From: DASWIG01 sp965371445
GTDB taxonomy: Bacteria; Acidobacteriota; Thermoanaerobaculia; Multivoradales; J023
Assembly: GCA_965371445.1 (NCBI GenBank)
Contig: CBDUYN010000139.1
Coordinates: forward strand, 1-27,098
Direction: 5' to 3'
Length of the DNA stretch: 27,098 nt
Below are positions 7,266 to 15,481 of the stretch, piece by piece. Position numbers and translations under genes: made by a program. Under the pieces are notes generated by a model that saw only the letters and a program-made list of their open reading frames with translations, searched no databases and was not told where the DNA came from. Every line of letters starts with the position of its first letter. Within the stretch, counting starts at the first letter, position 1.

Positions 7266-9795
7266 GATGGGCGCCGACAAGAAGCTTGCCCGCTGGGACA
7301 AGCTCGTCGAGTACTACCACCTCCTCGGCAAGGAGAGCCCACGGCTCCAGGTCGTCGACATGGGACCGTCCACCCTGGGGCACCCCTTCCTGGTCCTCTT
7401 CCTCTCGTCGCCCGAGAACCTGGCGAGGCTCGAGGAGCTACGGCAGATGAACGCCGTCTTGAGCGATCCGCGCGGCGTGGCGGATTCGGAAATCGACCGG
7501 GCCGTCGCTCAGGGCAAGGCGGTCGTCGTCCAGTCCATGGGTCTGCATTCCTCGGAGGTCGCAGCGAGCCAGATGGCGGCGGAGCTCACCTACGAGATGG
7601 TGACCCGCGACGACCCGGAGATGCTGCGCATCCTCGACAACACGATCGCCATCATGATCCCGTGCTTGAATCCCGACGGCGAGATCATGGTGACCGACTG
7701 GTACTACGAGACCCTGGGGACGGAGTACGAGGGCGTCGGTCTGCCGTGGCTCTACCACCACTACATCGGCCACGACAACAACCGCGACGCTTTCATGCAG
7801 AACACGATCGAATCCGTCTACGGGGCAAAGATCATGTTCCAGGACTGGATTCCCCAGGCCTATATCGACCACCACCAGATGGGGGCCTACGGCGCCCGGC
7901 TCTACGTGCCGCCCTACGCCGAGCCGATCCGTCCCGAAGCGGACCCCCTGGTGTGGCGCGAGATGGCCTGGTACGGCGCCCATATCGCCTACAAGGAGGA
8001 ACAGGCGGGGATCGCCGGTGTCGTCAATGCCGCGCTCTACTCGGGTTGGGGCCACTTCGGCTTCCACTGGATCACCCCGTTCCACAACATCGCGGGGATG
8101 CTCACCGAGTCGGCGAGCGCGCGGCTCGCGACGCCGCTCTTCCTGCACCCGGACCAGCTCCAGGGCTCCCGGCGAGGCCTGCCCGAGTACGAGGTGCAGA
8201 CCACCTTTCCCAATCCGTGGCCCGGCGGTTGGTGGCGCGTACGCGACATCGTCGTACAGCAAAAGATCGCGGCTCTGGCGGCTCTCGACATCGCGGCAAG
8301 GAACCGCGAGACCGTGCTCCGTAACGCCTACCTGAAGGCCAAGCGTCAAACCGAGCGCGGAGCCAAGGGCAAACCGGCCGCTTTCGTCATACCGGCGGCG
8401 CAGCACGATCCGCTCACCGCCGGGAAAATGATCAACAAGCTCCTCGGCCAGGGAATCGAGGTGTACCGGACGCGAGGCGAGCTCACCCACCAGGGACGCG
8501 TCTACGGCGCTGGCTCGTTCGTCGTCTCGATGGCCCAGCCCAAGCGCGGAGTGATCCGCTGGCTCCTCGGCCGGACGTTCTATCCCGACAATACGTACAC
8601 CCGAGACCGTGACGGGAATCCGATCCGGCCCTACGACATGTCGACCGACAACATCGGCGAGTACATGGGCGTTCGCGTCGATCCCGTCGACACCGCCGTC
8701 GAAGCCGAGCTCGAAGAAGTCGAGGCGACGATCGATCCCGAGGGCGAGGTCGCCAAAGGACGTCACGGGTACGTCCTCGACGGACGCTTGAACGACAGCT
8801 TCAAGGCCGTCAACCTGCTGTGGGACCGAGACGTTGCCGTCCGCCGCGTGGACCGGCCGGCCGCGAGGCTGCGTCCAGGCGACTTCCTCGTTCCTCGATC
8901 CGCGGCCGACGACCTGGTCGCCGAGGTGGCGCGCGAGTCCGGCGTCGACTTCCAGGCACTCGAGGACGACGGAGCGGACGTCAGCCGTCCGCTCGAGCGT
9001 CTACGGATCGGTATGTATCAGCGCTACCTGGGCGGCAACATGGACGAAGGCTGGACGCGTTTGCTGCTCGAGAACTTTCATTTCCCGTATGCCACATTGA
9101 AACGCGACGACATCAAGGCCGGTAGCCTTGCCGAGAAACATGACGTCATCATCCTTCCCGACGACGGCCTGGGCCGCATGACGGGCGAGTACGAGGAGGC
9201 GGAGCGCGACCGCTACTCCGACCGCCGGCCGGAAGCCTATCCGGAGGAGTACCGGAGCGGCTTCGGACAGGAAGGCGTCGATGCGCTCGAGGCCTTCGTC
9301 GAGGCCGGCGGTACCCTGGTGACGTTCGCCGGGGCGGGCGAGCTGCCGATCGAGAAGTTCGAGCTGCCGATTCGAAACGTCGTCAAGGACGTGCCGTCGA
9401 AGAAGTTCTGGTCCCCGGGCTCGACGCTCCGAGTCCACGTCGATAACATGAACCCGCTGGCCTACGGCATGCCGGAGGAAGCGCTCGCCATGTTCCTGCG
9501 CGGCAACCATGCCTACCAGGTGATCCCGAGCGACCGGAATCACCGTATCGAGCGAATCGTGACCTTCGTCGAGCGCGACCTCCTCGAGAGCGGATGGCTG
9601 ATCGGTGAAGACGTGATCGCCGAGAAAGCGGCGATGGTGTCGGTGGGACACGGCGAGGGACGCGTCGTCCTGATCGGCTTCCGGGCGCAGCACCGGGTAC
9701 AGACGCACGGCACGTTCAAGCTGGTCTTCAACTCGCTGGTCCGCCGGCCTGGAGATGCCCCGAACCTCGCGATCAGCCTGCCGTCGTCCAGGTAA
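7141..9795 (+). CDS. Secreted M14 family zinc carboxypeptidase with C-terminal amidotransferase-like domain
   Basis: An 884-residue exported metallocarboxypeptidase-like protein. The signal peptide spans residues 1-30 (LAFVLGLIGPLAVLAEP). The start is fixed by AGGAG at 7130-7134, six bases before ATG 7141. The M14 domain covers about 35-400: zinc ligands His136 and Glu139 in LHSSE, LNPDGE near 180, HDNNRD near 213, His244/His245 in YIDHHQMG, and the presumed catalytic Glu323 in MLTESAS. The remainder has a second domain at about 610-850 (GMYQRYLGGNMDEGWTR, VEAGGTLVTFAG, GRVVLIGFRAQH). It resembles the class I glutamine-amidotransferase-like fold often joined to M14 domains in bacteria, without an obvious Cys nucleophile. 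This is much longer than classical carboxypeptidases (about 300-400 residues) but usual for this bacterial subgroup. Substrate unknown. Confidence 0.93.
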   Translation: MQPNRLATRLVHVLLAFVLGLIGPLAVLAEPIPSPESFFGFEMGADKKLARWDKLVEYYHLLGKESPRLQVVDMGPSTLGHPFLVLFLSSPENLARLEELRQMNAVLSDPRGVADSEIDRAVAQGKAVVVQSMGLHSSEVAASQMAAELTYEMVTRDDPEMLRILDNTIAIMIPCLNPDGEIMVTDWYYETLGTEYEGVGLPWLYHHYIGHDNNRDAFMQNTIESVYGAKIMFQDWIPQAYIDHHQMGAYGARLYVPPYAEPIRPEADPLVWREMAWYGAHIAYKEEQAGIAGVVNAALYSGWGHFGFHWITPFHNIAGMLTESASARLATPLFLHPDQLQGSRRGLPEYEVQTTFPNPWPGGWWRVRDIVVQQKIAALAALDIAARNRETVLRNAYLKAKRQTERGAKGKPAAFVIPAAQHDPLTAGKMINKLLGQGIEVYRTRGELTHQGRVYGAGSFVVSMAQPKRGVIRWLLGRTFYPDNTYTRDRDGNPIRPYDMSTDNIGEYMGVRVDPVDTAVEAELEEVEATIDPEGEVAKGRHGYVLDGRLNDSFKAVNLLWDRDVAVRRVDRPAARLRPGDFLVPRSAADDLVAEVARESGVDFQALEDDGADVSRPLERLRIGMYQRYLGGNMDEGWTRLLLENFHFPYATLKRDDIKAGSLAEKHDVIILPDDGLGRMTGEYEEAERDRYSDRRPEAYPEEYRSGFGQEGVDALEAFVEAGGTLVTFAGAGELPIEKFELPIRNVVKDVPSKKFWSPGSTLRVHVDNMNPLAYGMPEEALAMFLRGNHAYQVIPSDRNHRIERIVTFVERDLLESGWLIGEDVIAEKAAMVSVGHGEGRVVLIGFRAQHRVQTHGTFKLVFNSLVRRPGDAPNLAISLPSSR

Positions 9796-9805
9796 GCTCG
9801 GGCTC

Positions 9806-9882
9806 AGACGGCGTCGAGGAGGGCGGCCGTCTCAGTTGAAGACGCGCGGCCGCTCCGGCTTGGAGAGCCGACAGAGTCGGCT
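9806..9882. terminator. Two hairpins between convergent genes, possible bidirectional terminator
   Basis: A 7-bp perfect stem at 9806-9812/9826-9832 and another at 9866-9872/9876-9882 (3-nt loop) lie in the 171-nt gap between the M14 gene (plus) and the nuclease gene (minus). Neither has a T-tract, so factor-dependent termination or simple 3'-end structure is as likely. Confidence 0.3.
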
Positions 9883-9966
9883 GACGCCGCGGACGGGTGC
9901 CGGCGGCCACCCTCGGCGGCGGCAACCTGCGGCCGTGGAGCTATTGCGTCTGTCCTGGCGGCTCGT

Positions 9967-11001
9967 TCAAGGCCAGAGCTTGACGAGGATCGATTCGCTG
10001 CCGGCGAGCTCGACGATGCGCCGTCGCAGCTCGTCGTGCTTGCGGTCGAGATCCGAGGCCTCGCCATCGCCGAAGAGACGATTGAGCGTCGCTGCCAGGC
10101 GGTGGCCGGCGAGAGCGATGCGCCGATTGACGACGTCGATGTTTCTCTCGTAGTAGTCCGTGTCGAGTCTTTCACCGCCGGTCTCATAAGCCTCGGTGCG
10201 CAGCGCCAGCGATTCCGCGATCCATCTCCAGTAGGAGGAGCTCGCGGCGTCGGCAATCTCCTCAGGCGCCAGCATTCCTTCTACGGCGCTGGCGTAGGCC
10301 TTGTGCAGGAACTCGGAATCTCCCTCTTCGGCCTTCAGGTCGTTCTCGGTCATGAATCGTTGAAGCATCAGGAGGTCCCAGACCTTGTGCAGGTTGACCG
10401 ACGGATGACTGACGTTGCGCCGCACACACTCTCCGGTCGCCTCGTCGACGTGGCTGCCGCGTCGACCACATTCCTCGCCGTCGGCAAGGACGATCTCGAC
10501 GGATTCGAACCGCGTCTCGCCGAACCATTGAACCTTGACCAGGTTGCCGCCCAGATCCGACTTGTGTCCGGTGTGGAGCGGTTGGTGGGAGTCACCGGCG
10601 AAGTGGCTGAGGAAGCGCAGGTAGACGCGCTTCTCGTCACGGGGTGTGGCGGCGCTCTTCAGCTTGCCCTCGGCAAGCAGAAGAGCCTGGAGAATGTCGC
10701 CTTCGCGATGGATGGTGCGGGCGTTGAAGTAGGCGTGGCCGCTGTCGAGATTGAGGAAATGCCAGTTGTAGGTATGGGCCCACCTCTCGGACTTGCGGAC
10801 CATGTCGGGCCAGGTACACTGGGTGGCGAAGTCGCGACCCTCCATCAGGGCGTCGAGGCGTTGCCGAGCCTCAGGCGTCAGATGGCGATAGGCGATCTCA
10901 CAGACCGCGAAGTGGCCGGTCTCGCGCCACGCGTGGCTGTCGGACGGCCACAGGACGAGCCAAGGCAGCAAAAGCAGGAGACGACGATTGTTCCACAACA
11001 T
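9967..11001 (-). CDS. Secreted S1/P1 nuclease
   Basis: An exported zinc-dependent nuclease of the S1/P1 family that degrades single-stranded nucleic acid and 3'-mononucleotides. The signal peptide ends SDSHA, so the mature protein starts at Trp25. That placement matters, because the N-terminal Trp of S1/P1 enzymes is itself a zinc ligand. The other ligands are visible: His30 (WRETGH), Asp66 (WPDMVR), His81 (NWHFLNLD), His133, Asp137 and His143 (SHFAGDSHQPLH), and the His/Asp pair in NLHKVWD near residue 210. GGNL after the SDLG turn is also typical. A GGAG element lies about 10 nt upstream of the start codon on the minus strand. It is 93 nt downstream of the alanine-dehydrogenase-like gene in the same direction and may be co-transcribed. 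The all-ligand match makes the assignment firm. Confidence 0.95.
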   Translation of the reverse strand: MLWNNRRLLLLLPWLVLWPSDSHAWRETGHFAVCEIAYRHLTPEARQRLDALMEGRDFATQCTWPDMVRKSERWAHTYNWHFLNLDSGHAYFNARTIHREGDILQALLLAEGKLKSAATPRDEKRVYLRFLSHFAGDSHQPLHTGHKSDLGGNLVKVQWFGETRFESVEIVLADGEECGRRGSHVDEATGECVRRNVSHPSVNLHKVWDLLMLQRFMTENDLKAEEGDSEFLHKAYASAVEGMLAPEEIADAASSSYWRWIAESLALRTEAYETGGERLDTDYYERNIDVVNRRIALAGHRLAATLNRLFGDGEASDLDRKHDELRRRIVELAGSESILVKLWP

Positions 11002-11094
11002 CTTGGTAGGCTCCGTTCAGGTCCGTTGGATCGTGCCCGCCATCGCAGGGAACCTTCTCGGACGGGCCGGCGTAAGGCATATCATGGATCGTTT

Positions 11095-12285
11095 TCACGC
11101 GGCAAAGTCATGGCCGGAGGGCTCCTGTTCCCGGACCGGGTGCGGATAGCCCTCGTCCCGGTCCTGGAACGACAGGATCTTCGGATTGCGGACGACCCCG
11201 TCCTCGATCTCGATCGCCCGCGCCAGCGTCTGCTCCCCCGCCCAGCCCTCGGCTCCGGCCATCACCGCCGGCAGGTAGGGCAGAAGGCCCGTCGAGATCT
11301 CCCAGGTGGCGGCGTCCCAGAGGTAGGTCGGCGAATGGTCGACGCCATAGTAGTCGACCTCACCGGCCCGGAAGGCCGGCTCCTCGAAGCTCGTGGGCCG
11401 GGCGAACGGGAAGCCCATGCCGAGGTCGCAGCTGACGTCGATGATCAAGGACCCCGGCTTCAGCTTTCCCATCTCGGCCGCGGTGACGTACATCAACGGA
11501 CGGTCGGTGTCCTGGAGGGTGCCGTTGACGAGGACGTCGGCCCGTCCAAGCTCGTCGGCAAGCTCCAGGGCGGTCCCGTCGGCGGTCACCGCCTCCATGC
11601 CGTCGCCTGTGTCTTCTCCCCCCAAGGGGACGGTGGCGCGGCGCATCCGGAGGTGGGTGGCGCCGAACATGTGGTCACGCACCAGGTGCGGCGGACGCTG
11701 GGTATAGATTCTGACTTCGTTAAAGCCGCGGCCTCTAAGCGCATAGACGGCGCCGCGGCTCACCGAGCCGAAGCCGAGCACCGCGACCTTGCGCGACGGC
11801 CCGTAGTGGCCGTCGAGGCCGTAGAGCTCCAGGGCGTGCAGCACGCTGCAATAGCCGGCGAGCTCGTTGTTCTTGTAGAAGACGTGGATCCCCTGCTCGC
11901 CGCCGCGCGACCAGGCGAACATGGCCTCGAAGGCGATCAGCGTGAGCTTCTTGTCGATAGCGATCTGGGTGATCTCGCGCTGCTGGACGCAGTGCGGCCA
12001 GCCCCAAAGGACGGCGCCGTCGGCGAGCCCCAGGAGGTCCTCGGGCATGACCTTGGGCAGCACCACGACGTCGCACGAGGCCAGCAGCTCCCGACGTTCC
12101 AGCAAGCCGCCGCAGGAGCGCGCCAGCTCCTCTTCGGCGAGGCCGAAGCGTTCGCCGTAGCCGCGCTCGAAGCGCAGGCTGGCGCGCAGCTCGTCGGGGA
12201 TCCGTTCGAGGTGGCGCGGATGGATCGGCAGGCGGTGCTCGTTTTCCTTCCCCGAGGTAGCGACGATTCCGGTCGTAAGAGGCAT
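11095..12285 (-). CDS. Alanine dehydrogenase/PNT-fold enzyme, resembling N5-(carboxyethyl)ornithine synthase
   Basis: A cytoplasmic 396-residue NAD(P)-dependent oxidoreductase-like protein. The N-terminal part has the family signature GIVATSGKENEHRLPIHP (residues 6-23), where alanine dehydrogenases have KExExRVxLxP. The segment VLWGWPHCVQQ near 92-102 and YKNNELAGYCSVLHALELYG near 137-156 recall N5-(carboxyethyl)ornithine synthases more than alanine dehydrogenase. The Rossmann dinucleotide-binding loop is VLGFGSVSRG, with Gly-rich positions 171-178. Other members of the fold are saccharopine and lysine-pathway dehydrogenases, so the substrate cannot be fixed by eye. An unusually strong ribosome-binding site, AAGGAAGG (12292-12299 on the complement), sits six bases before the start and confirms ATG 12285. 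It lies in a minus-strand series with the DUF885 and nuclease genes. Confidence 0.75.
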   Translation of the reverse strand: MPLTTGIVATSGKENEHRLPIHPRHLERIPDELRASLRFERGYGERFGLAEEELARSCGGLLERRELLASCDVVVLPKVMPEDLLGLADGAVLWGWPHCVQQREITQIAIDKKLTLIAFEAMFAWSRGGEQGIHVFYKNNELAGYCSVLHALELYGLDGHYGPSRKVAVLGFGSVSRGAVYALRGRGFNEVRIYTQRPPHLVRDHMFGATHLRMRRATVPLGGEDTGDGMEAVTADGTALELADELGRADVLVNGTLQDTDRPLMYVTAAEMGKLKPGSLIIDVSCDLGMGFPFARPTSFEEPAFRAGEVDYYGVDHSPTYLWDAATWEISTGLLPYLPAVMAGAEGWAGEQTLARAIEIEDGVVRNPKILSFQDRDEGYPHPVREQEPSGHDFAA

Positions 12286-12396
12286 TGCGTACCTTCCTTC
12301 TCTACATTGAGGTTTGGGGAGAAGCGCGACTGGGGCCGTGGGCCGACCGTCGTTTCCGGTAGGGTGTATTCTTCCATGTGCACCGTCTCCAGGCGG

Positions 12397-14280
12397 TCAT
12401 TCGTCGAACCTCCAAGCCGCCTCGAACCCTCGTCCCAGATCGAGCCCCAGAAGGCGAGCCCGCACCATGGCGATCGGCATCGAGCCGCCCTGCAGGACGC
12501 CGTCGTGAAACGCGCGCTCGCTCATCTTTCCTGAAACCACCAACTCTTCGTGGAGCGCCATGATCTGCAAGCCGCCGATCATGTAGGCGGCCTGGTAGAG
12601 CGGCGGGTACTCACCCCCGAAAGAGCGGCGTACCTCGGCTGTCGCGTTGTCGCGCTCGTGGCCGACCGTCTCCACCAGGAGCTCGATCGCCTCTTCCGGA
12701 GTCATTTCTCCGAGATGGAATCCGAGGGAGAAGAAGATCCGGGCCGCGCGGTGCGAGCGCCAGAAGAGCATGCCGATCCGATCCTCCGGGGAGCGCGGAA
12801 AGCCCAGGTCCCACAACCGCATCTCCCAGTAAAGGGCCCAGCCCTCGCCCCAGAAAGGCGTCGAGAAAACCCATCGGTGGGGATGGTAGCGGTCGGTCAT
12901 AAAGCCCTGAAGATGGTGTCCCGGAATCAGCTCGTGATGGACCGTGGCGCGGGCAAAATGGACGTTGTTGCCGCGCAGGCTCATGAGCTTCTGCTCGTGG
13001 GCCATGGCGTCGGTCGGGAACGACACCTGGATCACCTCGCCGCCGAGAAAAAACGGTGCCACCTTCTGCTGCTCGGGCGACATCATGCTCATGCGCCAAA
13101 CCTCTTTGGCGAGCGGCGGGAGGGTCACAAGCTCCCGCTCCTCGAGGAAGGCGACGGCCTCCCGGGCCAGGTCGCGGACCAGCGCCGGTTGGTCGCCCGG
13201 CTCCTGGTGGAGCGTCTTGACATGCTCGAGGGCAGCGGCCGGATCGTCGAAGCCGAGCTCCGCCGCGGCCTTTTTCATCTCGGCCTTGCACCACTCCAGC
13301 TCCCGGCGTCCGATCTCCAGGAGCTCCTCCGCCGTGTAGGGGACCATGGCGAGGGCGAGATCGTCGGCCAGCGCCTCGCGGCCGACCGGGTCGCCGACGA
13401 TGGGCGCCTCCTCGCCCTCTTTTTCGCCGACGATGCGTTGGCGCAGGAAGTCGACGTAGGCGCCAAAGGCCGCGTCGAGCTTCGCGTAGGGATCCTTGAC
13501 CCACCAGGTGAAGAGCGGATCGTAGCCGTCGTAGTGCTCGAAGTACCCCTTCAGGGTCCGGCGCAGGTCCTCGGCGATCCCAGCGGCGCGATGGGCGGTC
13601 AACCGGGTCGTCTCGATCCGCTCCGCGGTGTCGGCGTCGTCCTCGTCGTCCGCGGTATCGGTGTCGTCCTCGTCGTCGGCTTCGAGCCCCAACTCGAGCG
13701 CCTTCTGAGTCGTCTCGACGAGCTTCTTCATGTCGTTGAGAGTCGCCGCCACGGCCTTCGGATCGATGTCCGCCATGCGCCGGCGCTCCTCGTGGAGACG
13801 ATGGATCGTGGCCATCATGGGCAGGAGCGGTTCGGTCTCGTCGAGGACCCGTTCGGCACGGTCAAGCCGCTTCAAGCCATAGCTCAGCGTGTTTCGCAGG
13901 AGCAGATAGTCGATGCGCCCCTCGATGCCGAGGGCCTTGAAGTCCATGGCGTCCAAGGCGGACTCCCATTCGCTCAGGAAACGGCGCTGGCGCTCGCGAT
14001 GCTCCGGCGTCCCGGTGTCGGAGCCGCTCAGGAGCTGCCAACGGCTCCCACCGTCCCCATAGCGTCGCTGGACCGCCATCAAGTCCTCGGCGAAGCGCTC
14101 CACCACCGCACGCATCTCGCTCTGCGGATGGTGGACGAGGGCGTCGAGGTCGCCGACCGTAGGCGATGCCGGAGCATCCCCGGCCCGGACATGGGAAAGG
14201 GGCAGCACTGCGAAGACGGCCACCGCGGCCGCGACGACGAGGAGACGAGGGAGCTGTTCGGGTTTGTTCATAAGCCTCAT
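12397..14280 (-). CDS. Exported DUF885 family metallopeptidase
   Basis: A 627-residue protein of the DUF885 family, zinc gluzincins related to carboxypeptidase- and oligopeptidase-type enzymes. A signal peptide covers about residues 1-33 (VVAAAVAVFAVLPLSHVRAG). The zinc motif is HHELIPGHHLQG (HExxxxH form typical of DUF885), followed by FWGEGWALYWE, which supplies the third ligand region. A strongly acidic insertion of about 22 residues near 201-222 is coded by a 27-nt tandem duplication and is not a normal part of the family. Two in-frame starts exist, ATG 14280 and ATG 14271. The AGGAG-like element is about 15 nt from the first, which is long, so the exact start is uncertain by three residues. 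Likely a peptide-degrading partner of the M28 and M14 enzymes in the window. Confidence 0.92.
   Translation of the reverse strand: MRLMNKPEQLPRLLVVAAAVAVFAVLPLSHVRAGDAPASPTVGDLDALVHHPQSEMRAVVERFAEDLMAVQRRYGDGGSRWQLLSGSDTGTPEHRERQRRFLSEWESALDAMDFKALGIEGRIDYLLLRNTLSYGLKRLDRAERVLDETEPLLPMMATIHRLHEERRRMADIDPKAVAATLNDMKKLVETTQKALELGLEADDEDDTDTADDEDDADTAERIETTRLTAHRAAGIAEDLRRTLKGYFEHYDGYDPLFTWWVKDPYAKLDAAFGAYVDFLRQRIVGEKEGEEAPIVGDPVGREALADDLALAMVPYTAEELLEIGRRELEWCKAEMKKAAAELGFDDPAAALEHVKTLHQEPGDQPALVRDLAREAVAFLEERELVTLPPLAKEVWRMSMMSPEQQKVAPFFLGGEVIQVSFPTDAMAHEQKLMSLRGNNVHFARATVHHELIPGHHLQGFMTDRYHPHRWVFSTPFWGEGWALYWEMRLWDLGFPRSPEDRIGMLFWRSHRAARIFFSLGFHLGEMTPEEAIELLVETVGHERDNATAEVRRSFGGEYPPLYQAAYMIGGLQIMALHEELVVSGKMSERAFHDGVLQGGSMPIAMVRARLLGLDLGRGFEAAWRFDE
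13624..13677 (-). repeat. 27-nt tandem duplication coding an acidic insertion in the DUF885 protein
   Basis: Units 13624-13650 and 13651-13677 match at 25 of 27 positions. On the minus strand they encode DDEDDTDTA and DDEDDADTA, in frame. The result is an Asp-rich loop inside an otherwise ordinary helical region. It may be a calcium-binding or surface-charge loop, or simply slippage. Confidence 0.85.
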
Positions 14281-14306
14281 TCTAGATCAGGCGGACTCCT
14301 CTTGCC

Positions 14307-14336
14307 TTGCAAAGACCGGTCGACTTGGCGTACCAT
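14307..14336 (+). promoter_or_regulatory. Weak promoter candidate upstream of the C1 peptidase gene
   Basis: TTGCAA (14307-14312) and TACCAT (14331-14336) are 18 bp apart. Initiation near 14343 would place the three downstream hairpins in a leader of about 160 nt. The -10 is only half consensus. Confidence 0.3.
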
Positions 14337-14361
14337 AGGGGTAGCCCCCTTGAAACCGACC

Positions 14362-14428
14362 CGGTCTGAAGATTCCGACCGCCCTTTCGGGCGACTCGGC
14401 CCCCGCCAGCCTGGACGAAAAAGTCCAG
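14362..14428 (+). promoter_or_regulatory. Structured leader with mutually exclusive hairpins
   Basis: Three hairpins can form: 14362-14366/14377-14381 (5 bp), 14380-14384/14389-14393 (5 bp, TTTC loop) and 14411-14416/14423-14428 (6 bp, A-rich loop). The first two share bases 14380-14381, so they cannot both form completely. The region lies 76-143 nt before the C1 peptidase start and does not match any riboswitch class I know. It could regulate that gene in cis, or the structure may be incidental in GC-rich DNA. Confidence 0.35.
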
Positions 14429-14492
14429 TGTGGGTGAGGGAAATCCGCAAGTGGGTCCGTCTACTTTCTATGAGCCGTCGATCAACCGTGAA

Positions 14493-14497
14493 AGGAG
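14493..14497 (+). promoter_or_regulatory. Ribosome-binding site that fixes the C1 peptidase start
   Basis: AGGAG lies seven bases before ATG 14505. It is one base from the in-frame ATG 14499, too close for use. The downstream ATG is therefore the likely start, and the open frame upstream to 14430 is not translated. Confidence 0.7.
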
Positions 14498-14504
14498 CAT
14501 GAAG

Positions 14505-15344
14505 ATGGCACTTCCCTACGCGATGGGTTGGAGTCCCGACCTCCCGGACGTCCGCGACCTGACCCCGGATCAGATGAAGAAGGACGGGATTCTGCCCAGG
14601 GCCACGAGAGCCCTGAGCCCTCCCAAGGCGGGGATTCCCGCAAAAATCGAGCTCAGCAAGTGGTGCTCTCCGATCGAGAACCAGGAGAGCATCGGCTCGT
14701 GCACCGCGAATTCAGGTGTCGGCTTGCTGGAGTACTACGAGCGCCGGGCCTACGGCAACCACCTCGACGCCTCGCGGCTCTTCCTCTACAAGGCGACCCG
14801 CAACCTCCTGAAGTGGACCGGAGACACGGGCGCCTACCTGCGGTCCACGATGAAGGCGATGGTGCTCTTCGGCGTGCCTCCGGAGTCCTACTGGCCCTAC
14901 GACACGTCGAAGTACGACGAGGAGCCGAGCGCCTTTCTCTATGCCTTTGCCCAGAGCTACCAGGCGATCCGCTACTTCCGGCTCGACGAGCCCGCGATGA
15001 GCCCACCCGCCGTGCTCAAGAGGGTCAAGGAGTTCCTCGCCGCCGGTTACCCGTCGATGTTCGGCTTCACCGTCTACAACTTCGGCAACGACAAGGGCGA
15101 GATCGCCTACCCGGGTCCCGCCGATTCCGTCAAGGGCGGCCACGCCGTCGTCGCCATCGGCTATGACGACAACCGCAAGATCGGCAGCCAGAAGGGGGCG
15201 ATCAAGATCCGCAACTCCTGGGGTACCGGGTGGGGCGAGAGCGGCTACGGCTGGCTCCCCTACGCCTACGTCGAGAACGGGCTGGCGGACGACTTCTGGA
15301 GCCTCTTCAAGGCGGAGTACGTCGACACGAAGAAGTTCGACTGA
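14505..15344 (+). CDS. Papain-like cysteine peptidase (family C1), no signal peptide
   Basis: A 279-residue protein with the complete papain-type active site: Gln60 (oxyanion hole) and Cys66 in ENQESIGSCTANSG, His213 in GGHAVVAIGYDD, and Asn237 in IRNSWGTGWGESGYGWLPY. The protein begins MALPYAMGWSPDLPDVRDL and has no hydrophobic leader. It is either cytoplasmic or exported by a non-Sec route, unlike the other peptidases here. The short N-terminal piece (residues 1-50) is too small for a classical inhibitory propeptide. It is preceded by a leader with hairpins and followed by a UUCG-type hairpin and a strong terminator, so it appears to be a single-gene transcript. The catalytic residues make the family firm; the cellular role is unknown, with maturation of other proteins or self-defence as possibilities. 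Confidence 0.93.
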   Translation: MALPYAMGWSPDLPDVRDLTPDQMKKDGILPRATRALSPPKAGIPAKIELSKWCSPIENQESIGSCTANSGVGLLEYYERRAYGNHLDASRLFLYKATRNLLKWTGDTGAYLRSTMKAMVLFGVPPESYWPYDTSKYDEEPSAFLYAFAQSYQAIRYFRLDEPAMSPPAVLKRVKEFLAAGYPSMFGFTVYNFGNDKGEIAYPGPADSVKGGHAVVAIGYDDNRKIGSQKGAIKIRNSWGTGWGESGYGWLPYAYVENGLADDFWSLFKAEYVDTKKFD

Positions 15345-15356
15345 GCCCGTCCGCGA

Positions 15357-15376
15357 GGCCGGCCTTCGGACCGGCC
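15357..15376 (+). terminator. Hairpin with TTCG loop after the C1 peptidase gene
   Basis: The arms GGCCGGCC and GACCGGCC close on TTCG with one internal mismatch, 13 nt after the stop codon. It is a stable tetraloop hairpin without a T-run, probably a 3'-end stabiliser or part of a double terminator with 15427-15458. Confidence 0.4.
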
Positions 15377-15426
15377 CACGCCGTCTCCACTTTCCACGGG
15401 CTCACGCCCGAGGCTGGGAAGATGTC

Positions 15427-15458
15427 GCCCTCCGGGCTCTTGAGCCCGGAGGGCGTTT
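15427..15458 (+). terminator. Intrinsic terminator of the C1 peptidase gene
   Basis: The arms 15427-15439 and 15442-15454 are perfectly complementary over 13 bp and are followed by GTTTCG. The T-run is short but the stem is very strong. It lies 83 nt after the C1 stop and before the promoter at 15482, so it separates the two transcription units. Confidence 0.7.
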
Positions 15459-15481
15459 CGCGTCGGTGCCGGACGGCCAGC

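Noticed and set aside
10036..12534. 832-codon open frame on the plus strand
   Set aside because: It runs antisense through the nuclease and dehydrogenase-like genes, both with intact motifs and ribosome-binding sites.
14362..14497. Known riboswitch before the C1 peptidase
   Set aside because: I compared it by eye with the cyclic-di-GMP and fluoride classes and found no conserved core, so only an unnamed structured leader is reported.
12550..14502. 650-codon open frame on the plus strand
   Set aside because: It is antisense to the DUF885 gene with its HHELIPGHH motif; the composition is that of a shadow frame.
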